A stretch of DNA of 64,000 bases from the NCBI GenBank assembly GCA_024516035.1, contig CM044964.1, forward strand, positions 5,452,294 through 5,516,293, in the 5' to 3' direction. Every line of letters begins with the position of its first letter. The stretch's first letter is position 1. This DNA is from Bactericera cockerelli. Lineage: Eukaryota > Arthropoda > Insecta > Hemiptera > Triozidae. Of the stretch, positions 51,726 to 63,838 are shown piece by piece. The notes below the pieces were generated by a model. The model saw only the letters and a program-made list of their open reading frames with translations, was not told where the DNA came from and ran no database searches. A program made the position numbers and the translations under genes.

Positions 51726-54534
51726 TCGAGATGTGTTTAAATCTAAAGTTTTAAATACAGTTTACGGCCTATATATTTTAAAGCTGCTAGTGATTAGTCA
51801 CAGAGAGAGGGATTTGTGGTACCCAGCAAGAGATTACAGATATCCAACAAGACATAAGAAAGACCTCTTTAGTCTTTACCCCAGATTATGTCAAAGAATA
51901 ATCTTTCTACTATGAGGGCAAATGTCTTTATAATACTCAGCCAGATACTTGTTAAGACTGGAACAACTTCAAGACTAAGACCGCCATATACCAAAGATGA
52001 ATAGTGTCATCATTGTTCAAATGACCAAACATAAAATAGTAATAACAATAGTCAAAAAATGATGTTCTGTGTTTTTCTTTTTTGTATTATTTTATTTTAT
52101 TGTATTTTACTGACCATTGGAATGCTATCGTGGCGAAAATTCTAAATAAAAGTTATTCTTATCTTATCAGACTGGTTAAATATCAAAGAATGTCTGAAGC
52201 ACAATCAAAATATCAAATGTTTCAAACCGTCTCGAAAATTTTCATGAATTGTTGTGACTTGAATTTTCCACATTCGTAGGATAACTCACAAACACAAGAG
52301 ACACAAGTGCATTATAAATGTCTCCCATTTGAATGCACCGAAGATGGCATGTGTGTTTGAGCATTTTCTTTGAATGTTCCTGAACAGTTTTTAATTTAAA
52401 AAGTTTGAAATTAAAATGTTTCATCTTGAATTTTAGTTCATAGAACATGAATTTTATTCCTTGGAGCTTATGAGAACTCGTGTCTCTCGACCGTTCTTTC
52501 TGTAATGAAACTCCTAGATGATAATGGAACTACTAGATTTTAGAAACTGCTAGAATACCATCTTACTTTTCTTAATGTTCGAAGAAGAAAAAAAGAACAT
52601 ATGTATGTAAGTTATAGTAATATTCGTAAGCATAAACATAAAATTAAAAAGTTCTTCTTGGATTAACATTAACATGCAAGAGTTTTTCCTCATGCATTTG
52701 ATAATTCAAGTTCAAAGTAATTGCACTTTTAAAATACGAGTGTTAAGATATCTTCAAAGACAAATGAAAGATTATGTTTTTAATTTTATATTGAATGGCA
52801 TTGTTTTAATTGTGTATAATAATATTCATAATTTAAATACATAGGTATAAGTCTTATATTTTATTATAACATTTTACTATGTCCAGTATTTAAAAACCAA
52901 GAAACAATTTTAACCTCTATAAGTCTATATGTTTCAAAATCTGTGATTCCCACTTCTGACTAAAGAACTCAACACTACTGACTTTCTTTCCCAAGAAACA
53001 AAAATCCATCCCATTCTTCCTTTTTTACGACGGAATTCATCACCATTATTCTCTGCTCATCTCGTGTTTCATTGTCTTTGGGTTTGTTATTGTTTCCAGT
53101 TTCTTACAAAGATTTGTTCTCACATCTTTTCACTCCAAATCGTTTTTCATCTTCAGCATCATCTTGTTTTCTTTTTTTTTTTTTTCAACTTCTTCTTCTG
53201 TAAACTCCTTCTCCATATACTTTTTTTCCCTTCCTTCTCCTCTTCTCTTCTTAACTTCCACATCTTTCCTAATATTTTCATTTCTCTCACACTAGCTTTT
53301 CTCAGTTTACTTTCTGTCAAAACTTTTGTCCTCTTCATCCCTCTCTTTCTCTTCCAAAACTATTCCCTCCTTCCCCTATTTACATATACTTGTCTCTCTA
53401 TCATCTCTTTTTCTCTTGCTTTCACCCCTTTTAGAAATCTTCTTTCTCTTTCGTTTTTCTTTCTTTGTTACAGTTTTTAAACTCCTAACATGATGCAATG
53501 TGGCAGAGAACAGTTGTCATTGCTATGTTGTTGTTGTTTTTGTCGTTGTTTTGTGTTTTTATCTTTTTGTTTTCCTAACTTTTCGGTTCTTGTTTGCTAT
53601 TTCCCACCCTATGTCCTGACTATCCATGTGTAATTTCTTCCTGTCCTTACTGCTCCATGTCATAATTTTCCTATTTATGGTAAATTAAATTTATTCCCAT
53701 CTCTTCTTAACTCCTAGTTTTCACTTGTTTTTCTATAAGTTCCTTTTTAAATAACTAAGGTGGTAATTTTTCAATTGGCAATTGTTTTTTTACAGCAATA
53801 AAGTATACGTACAAATAGTGAGAAGTTATTTTAAAAACATCCTATAAGTACAGTGCATGTATTTGTTATTTTATTATGTAAAAAACTGTGATATTTGAGT
53901 CCCATTGTATATTGAGATATTCACTCTAAAGAATTAATGTAAAAACCCCTAGAGATAATAATAATAATACTTCCACGTGGATTTAAGAGCATTTCTATCC
54001 ACAAAACTTGCTATGTATAGTGTATAACTGTATACTGTACAAGTATACATGATATTTTCCATAGTAATCTCTGTTGTTCGTAATTACGAAAATTCTTTCA
54101 TTCCAAGACAGTGCTCAAACTCATTACAACGTGAATGTTGATATTTTAAGATATTTGGGTCTGTTGCTTTAAATAAATTCATACATTTTGGAATTTCACG
54201 TGAATCTTTTATTCAAATAAAGAAAACAATAACCATGTGATAAATAAATAAAATTCCTATATTTTGGACTGCCGCTTTAGAACTTTAAATGTCTAGCGAC
54301 TCAAGGGAAAAAAAACTAATCTCAAGACGTTTAGTATCAGTTGTCTCCTAAATTTTTCATTGCTTTTCTTAGCTACTTTTTGCATATTCAATAATTTCAT
54401 TTTCTTACACCAGGGAAATTTTCAAAAATATTTTTTTATAGTTTAAGACAAAAAATGCTTTATTATTATATTTTATTATTATTTCGCAAACATTTTTGCC
54501 TTTTATTAAATACATAAATGAAATTAAAATCAAT
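51723..54534. other. Long stretch without genes
   Basis: AT-rich. 53064-53480 is pyrimidine-rich and opens a Phe/Ser/Leu-rich frame of 138 aa that I regard as compositional. No SINE or coding match. Confidence 0.5.
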
Positions 54535-54549
54535 ATAGCTCTAACTTCT

Positions 54550-54922
54550 GCAGCCTCCGTGGCGTAAGGGCGTAATCTGACTACTGCCCGTAGTCCAGAG
54601 TTCTCGAGTTCAACTCCCGGCTGGGGCAGACTTTTCGAAGAAAATTCTGTTCCATCCAAACACGTGAGGCTGCCATTTCCGGCCCTACCCAGGCTGGGTG
54701 AGGTTAATGTGGGTAGCTGGTACGATTCCCAGCGAATGGAGGGTAAAACCCCCGTCCTAATCCAGGACGTTAAATCAAATAGAATCGTTGGCGTTAGGAA
54801 GGGCATCCAGCCATAAAAAACGTGCTCCACCCTACCAACCTCAACCATGAGGTTGAACAATGCCGACCCCAAAAGCAACATAAGCTAATATGGGATACAG
54901 GCAAGGGAGATAAAAAAAAAAA
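54550..54922 (+). mobile_element. core-SINE, second full-length copy with TSD
   Basis: Same family as 48271-48635, very similar throughout (CTACTGCCCGTAGTCCAGAG, GGCTGGGTGAGGTTAATGTG, GGCGTTAGGAAGGGCATCCA), ending in poly-A. A perfect 15-bp duplication ATAGCTCTAACTTCT lies at 54535-54549 and 54923-54937. Confidence 0.92.
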
Positions 54923-55144
54923 ATAGCTCTAACTTCTCACTTTCAGACATTACCAGAAGTATGTATGAATTATTTCTTCGAAAGTTTGGACCCTTCAATT
55001 TCGAGCTCTCGTGTCTCAAAATAATTATTATATAGGTAATTTATTTATTTATTATTTGTATCAAGGTATAGTTCCATAGCCTTTAGATTCTCTATCTCTA
55101 GAATACTCTTAACCTAGATTTAGATGATATCTCTAGGTTTTTAT

Positions 55145-55309
55145 TAATTTTGGTTAAACGGCATGGTCATAATTATCACGAAGGCGGTGTTACCCTCCAT
55201 TCGCAGGAAATTCACAAACCGGCTATCCATATTATCATCAGCCAGCCTGGGTTGGGCCAGAATGCCAACATCACCTCGCTCTACTTTTCTTAACTTCGGT
55301 GATCCTATC
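55145..55309 (-). mobile_element. 5S-SINE fragment
   Basis: TACCCTCCATTCGCAGGAAA and CAGCCTGGGTTGGGCCAGAA give the core. TTAACTTCGGTGATCCTAT is the 5S-like part, truncated before the 5S 5' end. Confidence 0.75.
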
Positions 55310-55735
55310 TCTAGGTTTAGATAGGTATCTAATGGCCCCATCATGAAAAACGATATTCAAGCTATCCAGACACTGCCCAAATTCAGATTTTCAATTATTC
55401 ACAGAGGATTATTAGCCCGAAAGGGATAAATAAAACAAAATACACACATATAAACTCTGTTTCATGATAATGCAGGCCGGTTGGCTGGCGCTACTTGACG
55501 AGCGCTCGCCTGCCGGCGAGCTTTATTGTTTTTTTTTTTTTGATTAATTTTTTAATACCTTTGTCGAATTAAGTCCAGATTTTGCGTTTCATCTTGGATT
55601 AGTTAATGTTAAGTCATGACTTCAGTTCTCGATTTTATCCATTAATTTCGCCCGAAGTATCTATGTCATAAGATGACATTTTGTGAGTATCCAAAAACAG
55701 TCGTAAGACAACTATCCCTTGGTAATAAATTCGGC
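55310..55735. other. No recognised feature
   Basis: A GC-richer patch at 55478-55525 (GGCTGGCGCTACTTGACGAG...) may be a tRNA-like head remnant; not supported further. Confidence 0.35.
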
Positions 55736-55739
55736 TATC

Positions 55740-56600
55740 CCTCCCCCTCTTCTTCTCCTCCAAATCTCTCTCTTTCTCTCGTATTTATACCTCTCCCTTA
55801 AATTCTCTCTCTCTCTGCCTCTCCTCCTCCTCCTAATCTCCTTTTGTCTCTCTCTTTCTCTCCCATTTTTTCCTGCCCCTTTCCTTTTCTTTCTCTCTCT
55901 CCTCCTTCTAATCTCCTTTTGTCTCTCTCTTTCTCTCCCATTTTTTCCTACCCCTTCCGTTTTATTTCTGTCTCTCCTCCTCCTCATAATCTCATTTTGT
56001 CTCTCTCTCTTTCTCCTATTTTATTTCTACCCCTCTCTCCCTTCTCTCTCTCCCTCTTTCTCTCTCTCTTTCTCTCTCTCTCGCTCTCATCTCCATCTAT
56101 TTTCTTCATTTTAATCAGGAATCCTCATCTCTCATTCAGATAAGAACTTCCCGTGAGGGTGGGCTGGAATGCCAGAATTCAAATAAAGTTCTCCTTACGT
56201 CGCGTCGTGGAAATAACAACTCAGGCTAAGAAGTGCTTCTTTCATCAGGGCAGAGATTAATCTTCTGCTCTCTCTTTCTCTCTTTAATTATAAAGTCATC
56301 TCACTCTATCTCTCTTTTTCTCGAGCTATATGATCTTCTTCTTCTCTTATTGTCTATTTTCTTTAATTATAAATATGGTCCTCTCTCTTTTTCTTTATTA
56401 TATGGTCCGCTCCCTCTCTTTTTCTCTCCCTTTTTCTTGAATTATATGGGTCCGCTCCCTCTCTCTTTCTCTCTCTATTTCTTTAATTATATGGTCCTTT
56501 CTCTCTCTCTTTTTCTTGAATTATAAGGTCCGCTCCCTTTCTTAATCTCTCTTTTTCTTGATTTATATGGTCCTCTCTTGGACGAAGAAGAAGAAGAAGA
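55740..56600. repeat. Pyrimidine-rich field with short tandem repeats
   Basis: Includes three imperfect copies of a roughly 70-bp unit around 55840-56010 (TCTCCTTTTGTCTCTCTCTT, CTCCCATTTTTTCCT) and, at 56380-56580, units of about 60 bp carrying AATTATATGGTCC(G/T). Ends in a (GAA)n run at 56585-56603. Confidence 0.82.
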
Positions 56601-56603
56601 AGT

Positions 56604-57420
56604 AGAAGAAATGAAATTACCGCCCTAGACTCCTATGTCCAACAGTATCATGAATTCAGAGGATTTGGTTCCGGACTTTTCTAATTTCAGTTCAGTTCAC
56701 TAATTCTAGTTTAAGTCGTCTGTGTGTGCACAGGAAACATATCTTGTTCTTTTCTGTCCAGGATTTTAGGATTTAAGACATGTTCAAATCCTCTTTCTTC
56801 TATCTTTATTTACTTGCTTTTAGTTTTAATGTTTTTCTCCTTGCTCTCTTTTTCTCACGTATTTTCATTTGATTTTTTTTTTGTCTTTATCTATGGTAAT
56901 CTTTTCAATTAAAGTTCTCTCAATTTTAATCATATTTCTTACGAGTATGTCTTCCTTTTCCTTCTTTTTTTAATAATCTCTATTTATCTCGTCTTTACTT
57001 GAAGTTTTAATTTCTTTCTCTTTTCCAATTTTTATCAATATTTCTTGTTCCTTCCCTTTTCCTTTTTCACAATCTTCTTTTCTTTCTTCAACTTACGTAA
57101 TTACATCTAATTTTTTCTCTATTTTCTCTTTATTTTTCCATCTCTCTTTCTTTTGGCTGTTTTCAAAGCCTCTTTCTGTGTCTCCCAATTTCTTCTACAA
57201 TCATCCACAATATTTTTGTTTTATCTTTACTTTCATCTCTCTCTCTCTTTATTCCTATATCTTCCAAAACTTCTTTTTCTTTCTCATAACACATGCTGAA
57301 ACAAAAGATAAACTTTGCCTGTCTCATATTTTAGCAAAAACAAAGAAAAGCAAGATATCTATTTGGCTGGAGAATTTCCAAGAATTCTGCGAAAAGAATT
57401 ATTTTTAATTTATTTTCTTC
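56604..57420. other. T-rich non-coding
   Basis: No gene. Open frames here are Phe/Ser/Leu-rich. Confidence 0.5.
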
Positions 57421-57640
57421 TACATTTACTTTCTACTTTCTTTTTTTCTCTTTTTTTCTCTCCGTCTCTGTCTTCCTCTCTTTATCTCTCTCCCCATCTG
57501 TGTCTTCCTCTCTCAATCTCACTCTCTCTCTTTATCTCTCTTTCCTCTCTCTATCCCTCCCCATCTCTTTACCTCTCTCCCCTATCTCTTTCTCTCCCAT
57601 TCTCTGTCCTCTTTTCTCTTCTTCATCCAGTCTTATTTTA
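57420..57640. repeat. Pyrimidine-rich (CT)n field
   Basis: Degenerate CTCTCT/CCATCTC repeats. Confidence 0.85.
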
Positions 57641-57777
57641 TTTATGTCTAGGTTTCTATTCCTCGGGAGTACATCTCGCTCACTCTAATTCTTTATTTAT
57701 ATTTAATTTTCCTTCTAAATCTTTTTTAAGCTGAAATATTATTTCTCAGATTACTTCACATGTTTTGCTGCAGTTGT

Positions 57778-57812
<35 letters not shown>
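57778..57812. repeat. (CT)n microsatellite
   Basis: Pure CT run of about 17 units. Confidence 0.92.
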
Positions 57813-57816
<4 letters not shown>

Positions 57817-59189
57817 CGTTTATTTCATCTCTTTCCCTTTCTCTTTCTCTAGGTACATATATTTTAAGACGTTTTTTACTCCTAATTTTTTCGTGTTCCT
57901 TATTTTACATTTTTTTCTTCTTTATTATTATTATTATTTTTTTGGTTTTCTTTTATCGTTTTTTTTTTTATAAATATAATAACATGTTTTTGTCCTATTA
58001 TTATTATATTTGGTAAATTTAAATGTGTCTTTTTCTCCCTTCATTTCTTACTCTCTCTGTCTCTCTCTATCTTTTACTCACTCCCTCTTTTTTCTCCTCT
58101 CTTTCTCCCTCCCTCAGAAAAGCCACGTTTTCAAAGGTCACGTCATGAACGTGAATAAACAGCGAGACTCAAATTGTAACATAAAAATACATTCCTGAAT
58201 TATAATACCCCACATAGAAGCAAAGTACTTCTCTCACTAAAACCAACACATAATGACATACTTGTGTTCTCTCTGTGACTCTTAAAGTGCACTTTTTAGT
58301 GCAAATATTAAAATAATAATCGTTGTTATAATTATGCACAGTAATAATTATGTCTTCTATTTTTTTTTTTTAATTTTTTTTCTTTTTAATTCTTTTCATT
58401 ATCCTAGTTGCAGAAATAATATTTATGAGTGTGAGAACAAAAACAATAATGTAGTATTATAGTTGAAAATAATACGTGGATACAATTTTAACATAAAATA
58501 TCCATCTTTTATTATAAACAACAATAAAAAAACTAATATCAGATATTACGCTGAAAGAGTGTTCATTGTAAAAAAAATAACTCACAATATTGTTTTAACG
58601 CCATATTTTGCAATTAACTCCGAAATAATACTGATGCATTTACAGGGTAGCTATTTATTAGTAAGTGAATTATTAAAAAATTTTTACTAAACTGAATTCT
58701 CATGAGACTGTTCATGTACAGGGTGAAATCGCCAAACAGCGGATTTCCTGCCCTGGAATTGTGTACATTAGGGGACGGAACAGCCATGCCATTCAGATGA
58801 GATTAAATATTTAGCAGAAATTTTTTGTTCTAACGATATTCGAACCCACAAACTTCAGATTGAGAGCTGAAGAAGATTTCCTTTGTTCAAATAGTAATCT
58901 GTTGTCTCGGTGCCATACCAAGGAGGTATTTCATGAAAAAGAGTATGTTAATGAATAAAAATTAAAATATTTCTAACACCGAGATATTTTACAACTAACT
59001 ATTGCGTCGGTAAATAGGTACACAAGGAACCTGGGTTTAACAACAAATAAAATAAAAATAATAATAAACTGGTGAATCTGTGAACTGTAAACCTCACCCG
59101 GATTCATCTATTTCAAAAGCCTTGCTTCTTTCAATGAAAATAGGAAAATCGTCAATTTTCACCAACACGACCCTAATTTGGCCCCGAGG
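57813..59189. other. AT-rich stretch
   Basis: Lone TACAGGGT(A/G) motifs at about 58643 and 58718. No gene or SINE. Confidence 0.5.
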
Positions 59190-59310
59190 GCCCCAATGAA
59201 CATGTATGAAAAATTTCATCTATTTTGAAGAATCCGTTCGAGAGTTATCGCGGAACAGACAGACAGACAGACATACACACAGATACACAGACAGACAAAC
59301 GAAAGCCAAA
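59190..59310. repeat. Repeat ending in a (CAGA)n tract
   Basis: TTTGGCCCCGAGGGCCCCAA, AATTTCATCTATTTTGAAG and CGTTCGAGAGTTATCGCGGA, then CAGACAGACAGA; same layout as 27700-28235. Confidence 0.5.
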
Positions 59311-59898
59311 TCATCCAGTATGCAAGTTAAAACAGTACCTCACTTAGTGAGGTCGCTTCGCTCCCTTTTTTTAACCGAACTCTTTTTTTTAACCCTATTT
59401 TTTAACGGTTAAAAATAGGAATTATACAGACCAGGTGAACCGGAAAGACTTATCATTTTATTTATATAAAAAACTTATTAATTTTATGAATGCCATGATA
59501 TTTTTGATTATGCAATGTGTAATACAGTCAGTGATAAGTAATTCTTTTTTTATTGGGCGCATTTTTATCTTGAAGCATCATTTTTCATCTCAACATAAAT
59601 TAACTCTAGTTTTCTTCTTGAGGTTTCGAGTTTGAATTCGGAAAATCTGAAATTAAAAAAAAAAATATTACTAAAATGACTGAAAAACTTTCTTTCAAGA
59701 ACTCTAAAGCGGTTCAATTTAAAAACTCACAACTAAATTGAAAAAAAAAAAAAAAAAATGTAGCGCCTCAAATAGAAGCTTTTATAATTATGCTCAAGCC
59801 GAAAAATGTGCGATATTACATAATCATTGTACTTTCGAGTTTACAATATATGTATCTATTTTTTGCTGCTATCAATCTATTTTATATTTTTATTTCTT
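59311..59898. other. No recognised feature
   Basis: AT-rich, poly-A near 59741-59758. Confidence 0.5.
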
Positions 59899-60180
59899 TT
59901 ACAAATAAAATATTTCCTCTAACTTGGCACCAGTTGGAATGGTGCCCAAGATACACGCACTATTTCCTCTCTGTATGGCGAGAGAAATTTTTTGTATCAG
60001 GAAGTTCTTCATTCGACTGTCTCCTGTTTCTTTTTTTAGCAATTGTCCAACTTTATCAATGAATTTGACAGTCTCATCTGCCCATGGCCCAACAGTTTCA
60101 ACAGCAAATGCCAAGAAATAATGTGCAGTTTTGATGTCAGTGTATTTGTCGTGTTTTGAATTGCTTATAGCTACATTAAA
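59899..60180 (-). pseudogene. RLE retroelement C-terminal fragment
   Basis: The minus-strand frame reads SNSKHDKYTDIKTAHYFLAF, AVETVGPWADETVKFIDKVG, QKISLAIQRGNSACILGTIP, KLEEIFYL stop. It is the terminal domain of the same family as 5387-7738, and is open and fairly conserved, but the endonuclease core is missing. Confidence 0.8.
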
Positions 60181-60428
60181 AACGAATCTGTTCTTATTAC
60201 AATAAAATTGTGATCTTGAGCTTAAAAAATGTGTTCCCTGTTTCTTTCTCTCTCTTTCTCAATAAATTTCAGCTTAGTAGGCAATTATTTTGAATAATAT
60301 TATTTTAGATACAGTACTACGATTCAATTCATTTCCATGCTCCTCTCTATCTCCTCATTTTCATTTTACAGTTTCTTGTCTACCCATTTCTTGAGGGTTT
60401 GTGTTGATCTTCTACATCTTTGTATTTA

Positions 60429-60505
60429 TTCAGACGAGAGAGATGCACATAGATAAACAGAGAGAGAGAAAAAGGAAGAAGAGAGCGAGAGAGAGAGAGG
60501 GAATG
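60429..60505. repeat. GA-rich microsatellite
   Basis: GAGAGAGAGA runs near 60460-60500. Confidence 0.8.
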
Positions 60506-60715
60506 GCTAAGCCTGCTTACAGCTTGGATGGCACGTAGTCAGCATTTGGTTTCGTGAAATATTTTAAGCTGAGAACTACATATAAGAGGAGCTCTCTTAT
60601 TGTGTAACGGGACATCTCAAAGCTTTTTCGATCTTATGATATAACAGTAATAATAATATCACCTTTTTATAAAATGAATTTGTCATTTATTTTGTAAAAT
60701 ATTACAAATAAAAAA

Positions 60716-61110
60716 TATCTTCCATTGCACCGACCTCAGTAGCTTGATCGATAAGGCGGCGGACTTGTAACCTGGAGGTCGGTGGTTCAAGTCCCGGTTT
60801 CAGCGTAGTTTTAGTAAAGCGAGTTTGAGTAGTTGTGACATCACAAAAGTGATTAACACAAATATGATAACTTTCCTTTTTCCAAAATATCTTCCATTGC
60901 CTTGCTGGATGGCGATGGATATTCTTTGATCCAGAAAGGCACGACTTCTTTTGTCCACGGTCACTCATGTGAGGCAGTCACCCAGATCTTTAGTGCCTCA
61001 CACCAGGGCCCCATTGATTCAACAGCGAATGGAATAAAATGGTGATCCTCCATTATACTTCTATACTTTGCAATCTTCTTTGTGGCAGCCATTTCTGCTA
61101 TGCGCCTTTC
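60716..61110 (-). pseudogene. RLE retroelement C-terminal fragment split by SINE-A
   Basis: Minus strand: NERRIAEMAATKKIAKYRSI, MEDHHFIPFAVESMGPWCEA, an in-frame stop, then a degraded stretch and SSKAMEDIFYL at 60714-60728. The last residues are repeated because the SINE-A insertion duplicated AAAATATCTTCCATTGC. Confidence 0.72.
60729..60883 (+). mobile_element. SINE-A copy, full length with TSD
   Basis: 155 bp: ACCGACCTCAGTAGCTTGAT, AAGGCGGCGGACTTGTAACC (TGT anticodon-like loop, tRNA-Thr-like), GGAGGTCGGTGGTTCAAGTC (B box), then GCGAGTTTGAGTAGTTGTGA and an AAATATGATAACTTTCC tail. A perfect 17-bp duplication AAAATATCTTCCATTGC lies at 60712-60728 and 60884-60900. Best copy of the family here. 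Confidence 0.93.
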
Positions 61111-61186
61111 GTTGAAAAGTATGCGCACATGTAGAATCCCATACCATATAAATCACCTTATTTATAATAATAATACCATATAAATC

Positions 61187-61562
61187 ACCATGTGGTCAAA
61201 AGTTAGTCTGGGATGTAACTTGTGTGGACACCTTGGCTCCAACGTGCCTCCAACAAACTATGACTAAAGCAGGATATGCAGCCAACCTAGCAAGCCAGAG
61301 AAAACACGAAAAATATTGTAACATCAAAGACCAAGGATACATCTTCAAAGGATTGGCATTTGAGACTATGGGGACATTTGGAGAGGAGACAACTAAATTT
61401 ATTCAGGAATTGGGAAAAAAAATAGTTGAAGAGACTGGAGATGGGAGAGCAGCTACCTACCTCACACAGCGTCTAAGCCTGGCCATCCAGAGGGGGAATG
61501 CAGCCAGCATTGCGGGCTCATTCCCCTTCACAAATTCATTGAACGAAGTCTTTGTGATATAA
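61187..61562 (+). pseudogene. RLE retroelement C-terminal fragment (plus copy)
   Basis: The frame from about 61187 reads CGQKLVWDVTCVDTLAP (second half of the PD...D endonuclease motif), then AGYAANLASQRKHEKYCNIK, AFETMGTFGEETTKFIQELG, QRLSLAIQRGNAASIAGSFP, NEVFVI stop. No lesion within this piece, but it is truncated at its 5' side. Confidence 0.82.
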
Positions 61563-61844
61563 AATATATTAAGTTGATTTATCATCCAAAAAAATTGTAC
61601 ATTTTAATAATTACGTATTTAATAATAATTAAATAATGATACCGGGTGTACCGGTTCATTTATTAACGAATTTCAGAGCTTATCGTACAATATAACAATA
61701 TTTAGAACAAAAATCAATCGAGATACACAAAAATAAACGCAACACATACCTACATACATGGTAAGTGGTAAGACATTAAAATACTCTACAATCATCATCA
61801 CAATTGTTTTTAACATCAAATCCTCAATTGGTGTTAGCAGATCT
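61563..61844. other. AT-rich stretch
   Basis: ACCGGGTGTACCGGTTCATT at about 61642 is similar to a mariner-like terminus; no partner. Confidence 0.45.
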
Positions 61845-61945
61845 TAACATTATACTGCCCGATTGGGACTATTGAATCCCATTATTCCAGCAGTAAAACC
61901 AAGACGTATTATTTGTGGTCAAATCTCAAATAGGAGAATAACAAG
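61845..61945. repeat. Family G repeat, inverted copy
   Basis: ACTGCCCGATTGGGACTATT, CCCATTATTCCAGCAGTAAA, ACCAAGACGTATTATTTGTG: reverse complement of 39480-39590. Confidence 0.7.
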
Positions 61946-61979
61946 AAAAGGATCACATAGTTTGTAGATTGCTTCATGA

Positions 61980-62055
61980 GTGGTGGAAGTGGTTAAGTCG
62001 CTGGTCTGGTAATTCCGGTAACGTGGGGAGTCGTTGATTCGAGTTCTATCAAATG
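61980..62055 (+). repeat. tRNA-like SINE head
   Basis: GTGGAAGTGGTTAAGTCGCT (A-box-like) and GAGTCGTTGATTCGAGTTCT (B-box-like), similar in layout to the head at 11035-11160. Confidence 0.5.
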
Positions 62056-62094
62056 CGTTATTTTTTTCTCTCATATTTGTCACTTTTTTTTTAC

Positions 62095-62255
62095 ACTTTA
62101 TCCATTGAACATATTATATAGAACACAAATAATTACAAATTAAAATATAATATAAGAGAAGAAGAAAGAAAAAATAAATAAAATATACATAATATAGGTA
62201 TGTCCTAACTAAAGGGTTATTGACTTTGGCAATCTCTTCCACCCAACCCTTGAGC
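62095..62255 (-). repeat. LINE-tail family copy
   Basis: TATGTCCTAACTAAAGGGTT, TTTGGCAATCTCTTCCACCC at the right; AT-rich at the left. The GGGCGGGG part is deleted. Confidence 0.72.
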
Positions 62256-62949
62256 TCATAATAATGGTACCTAAACAATATTTGGAATAATGTGACTCTT
62301 CGTAGCTAAAAATTATTACCCCTTGAGTGGTGTGCTGTATAATTTTTTGTCTTCGAATAAACCAGTTGAAACTAGTTAAATCAAGTCAGATTTTCGTCTA
62401 CCTTCCTAGAATATTGTTTTTTTTATGTACTGATCAAGACATTACGGGGAATTAATAAAATTATCAGTGTCCGGAAATCGTCAAAGTTGAAAGGTCCTTA
62501 CGAAAGTTAGTATGTTAGAAAGGTTGGATTGTTCCAGTGTGTGGGGAAATTACATTCGAGCGGATGTTCTGGTGGCCTGCAGGGGAAGATGATGACAACA
62601 TGTGACCAACCGAAGTTAAGTGCTTTTTAAAATACTTATTCAGACTATTTTTACCCACATAAATAATAAATAAAAGACGCATAAATGAAAGAAAATAAGA
62701 ATTGATATAAATTAAAACTGCAGCAGAATTATTAAACCAACATTTTCTTAAATATAAAAGTGAGAAATACCAGCTTTTCATCTTCTCATAATGTCATTTT
62801 TTGACGTTATCAGCCATTTTGTTATTCCCTTTATTTTTCTGGACTGAACTGTAGGTTACGTGTCGGCTCTTAACAATCGTGCTTTTATGGACAAATAGAA
62901 TAATGTAGTGTGTTGAATTGTATGCACGCCTTTAATTCATCTAATTATC
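62256..62949. other. No recognised feature
   Basis: Non-coding AT-rich sequence. Confidence 0.5.
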
Positions 62950-63011
62950 CCAGATGGGGCTGACGTCCTTCCAGAAGGACGACCTTCTGGAAGGACGTCA
63001 GCCCCATCTGG
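62950..63011. repeat. Perfect 29-bp inverted repeat, 4-bp spacer
   Basis: CCAGATGGGGCTGACGTCCT plus TCCAGAAGG, then ACGA, then its exact reverse complement. GC-rich in an AT-rich setting. Confidence 0.92.
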
Positions 63012-63690
63012 TGAAAGGTACTACGTTGTGGATTTTTCTAATTAATTCAGCTTGTTGAGGTTAGTTGGCGACACCTTAATCTCTTTGTTTTGAGTCCGAG
63101 TGATAAGTTGACAGCACTTATTTTGATTCAGGACTCAATTTATATCACTCCAAAAAAATAAAACAAAAAATTTCACCGCGTTATCTGGGTTATGCAATGC
63201 GCAATGTAATTAACGTGAAATAACGACATTAGGTGTTACCTAGATTGCGTTTAAACTTAATGGCTCTATGAGGTTTCCCTTTAAATATGAGTGAAACCAC
63301 TTTATTTATTATGACCAGTTAGATTATAACGCCGCCCTTCAGTTGGGACGAAGGTAGACCTGTGACAGTACTACCTGCAGGTAGAACTGTTCGTGTATGG
63401 CAGGCCTTAATATATTTTGTTTATATTGTTAATTACACTTACGAGTATCATTACTTGATTGTTTATATTATGTCCTGTATTAGAAGAGTATTATTAAATA
63501 ATTTAAATTATAGAACTTTAATTCCACAATATTAATGAGAGGATTCTTAAAAAAAAAAAAATTGTTTGTTCGAACAATACATAATTAGGTTGTAGTTGAA
63601 CGATTTAGCATTTTTGTTGCTAACTGAATTTAACTTAAAGACATCCTTTTTATCAAATGCAAGGTTTAATATTTATTAAATATTCTTTAA
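63012..63690. other. AT-rich with decayed LINE-tail
   Basis: About 63329-63500 (plus) has ACGCCGCCCTTCAGTTGGGA and an AT-rich continuation to TATTAGAAGAGTATTATT, a diverged LINE-tail. Nothing else. Confidence 0.45.
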
Positions 63691-63694
63691 AAGT

Positions 63695-63838
63695 TATCAT
63701 AACATTTGTGTTAGTTACTTTCGTGATATCACATCTACTCAAACTCGCTTTACTAAATCTATGCTGAAACCGGTACTTGAACCACCCACCTCCAGATAAC
63801 AAGTTCGCCGTTTTTTCGATCAAGCTACTAAAGTCCGT
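63695..63838 (-). mobile_element. SINE-A copy
   Basis: GATATCACATCTACTCAAAC, TCGCTTTACTAAATCTATGC, GAACCACCCACCTCCAGATA, GATCAAGCTACTAAAGTCCG: full reverse-complement order. Confidence 0.8.
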
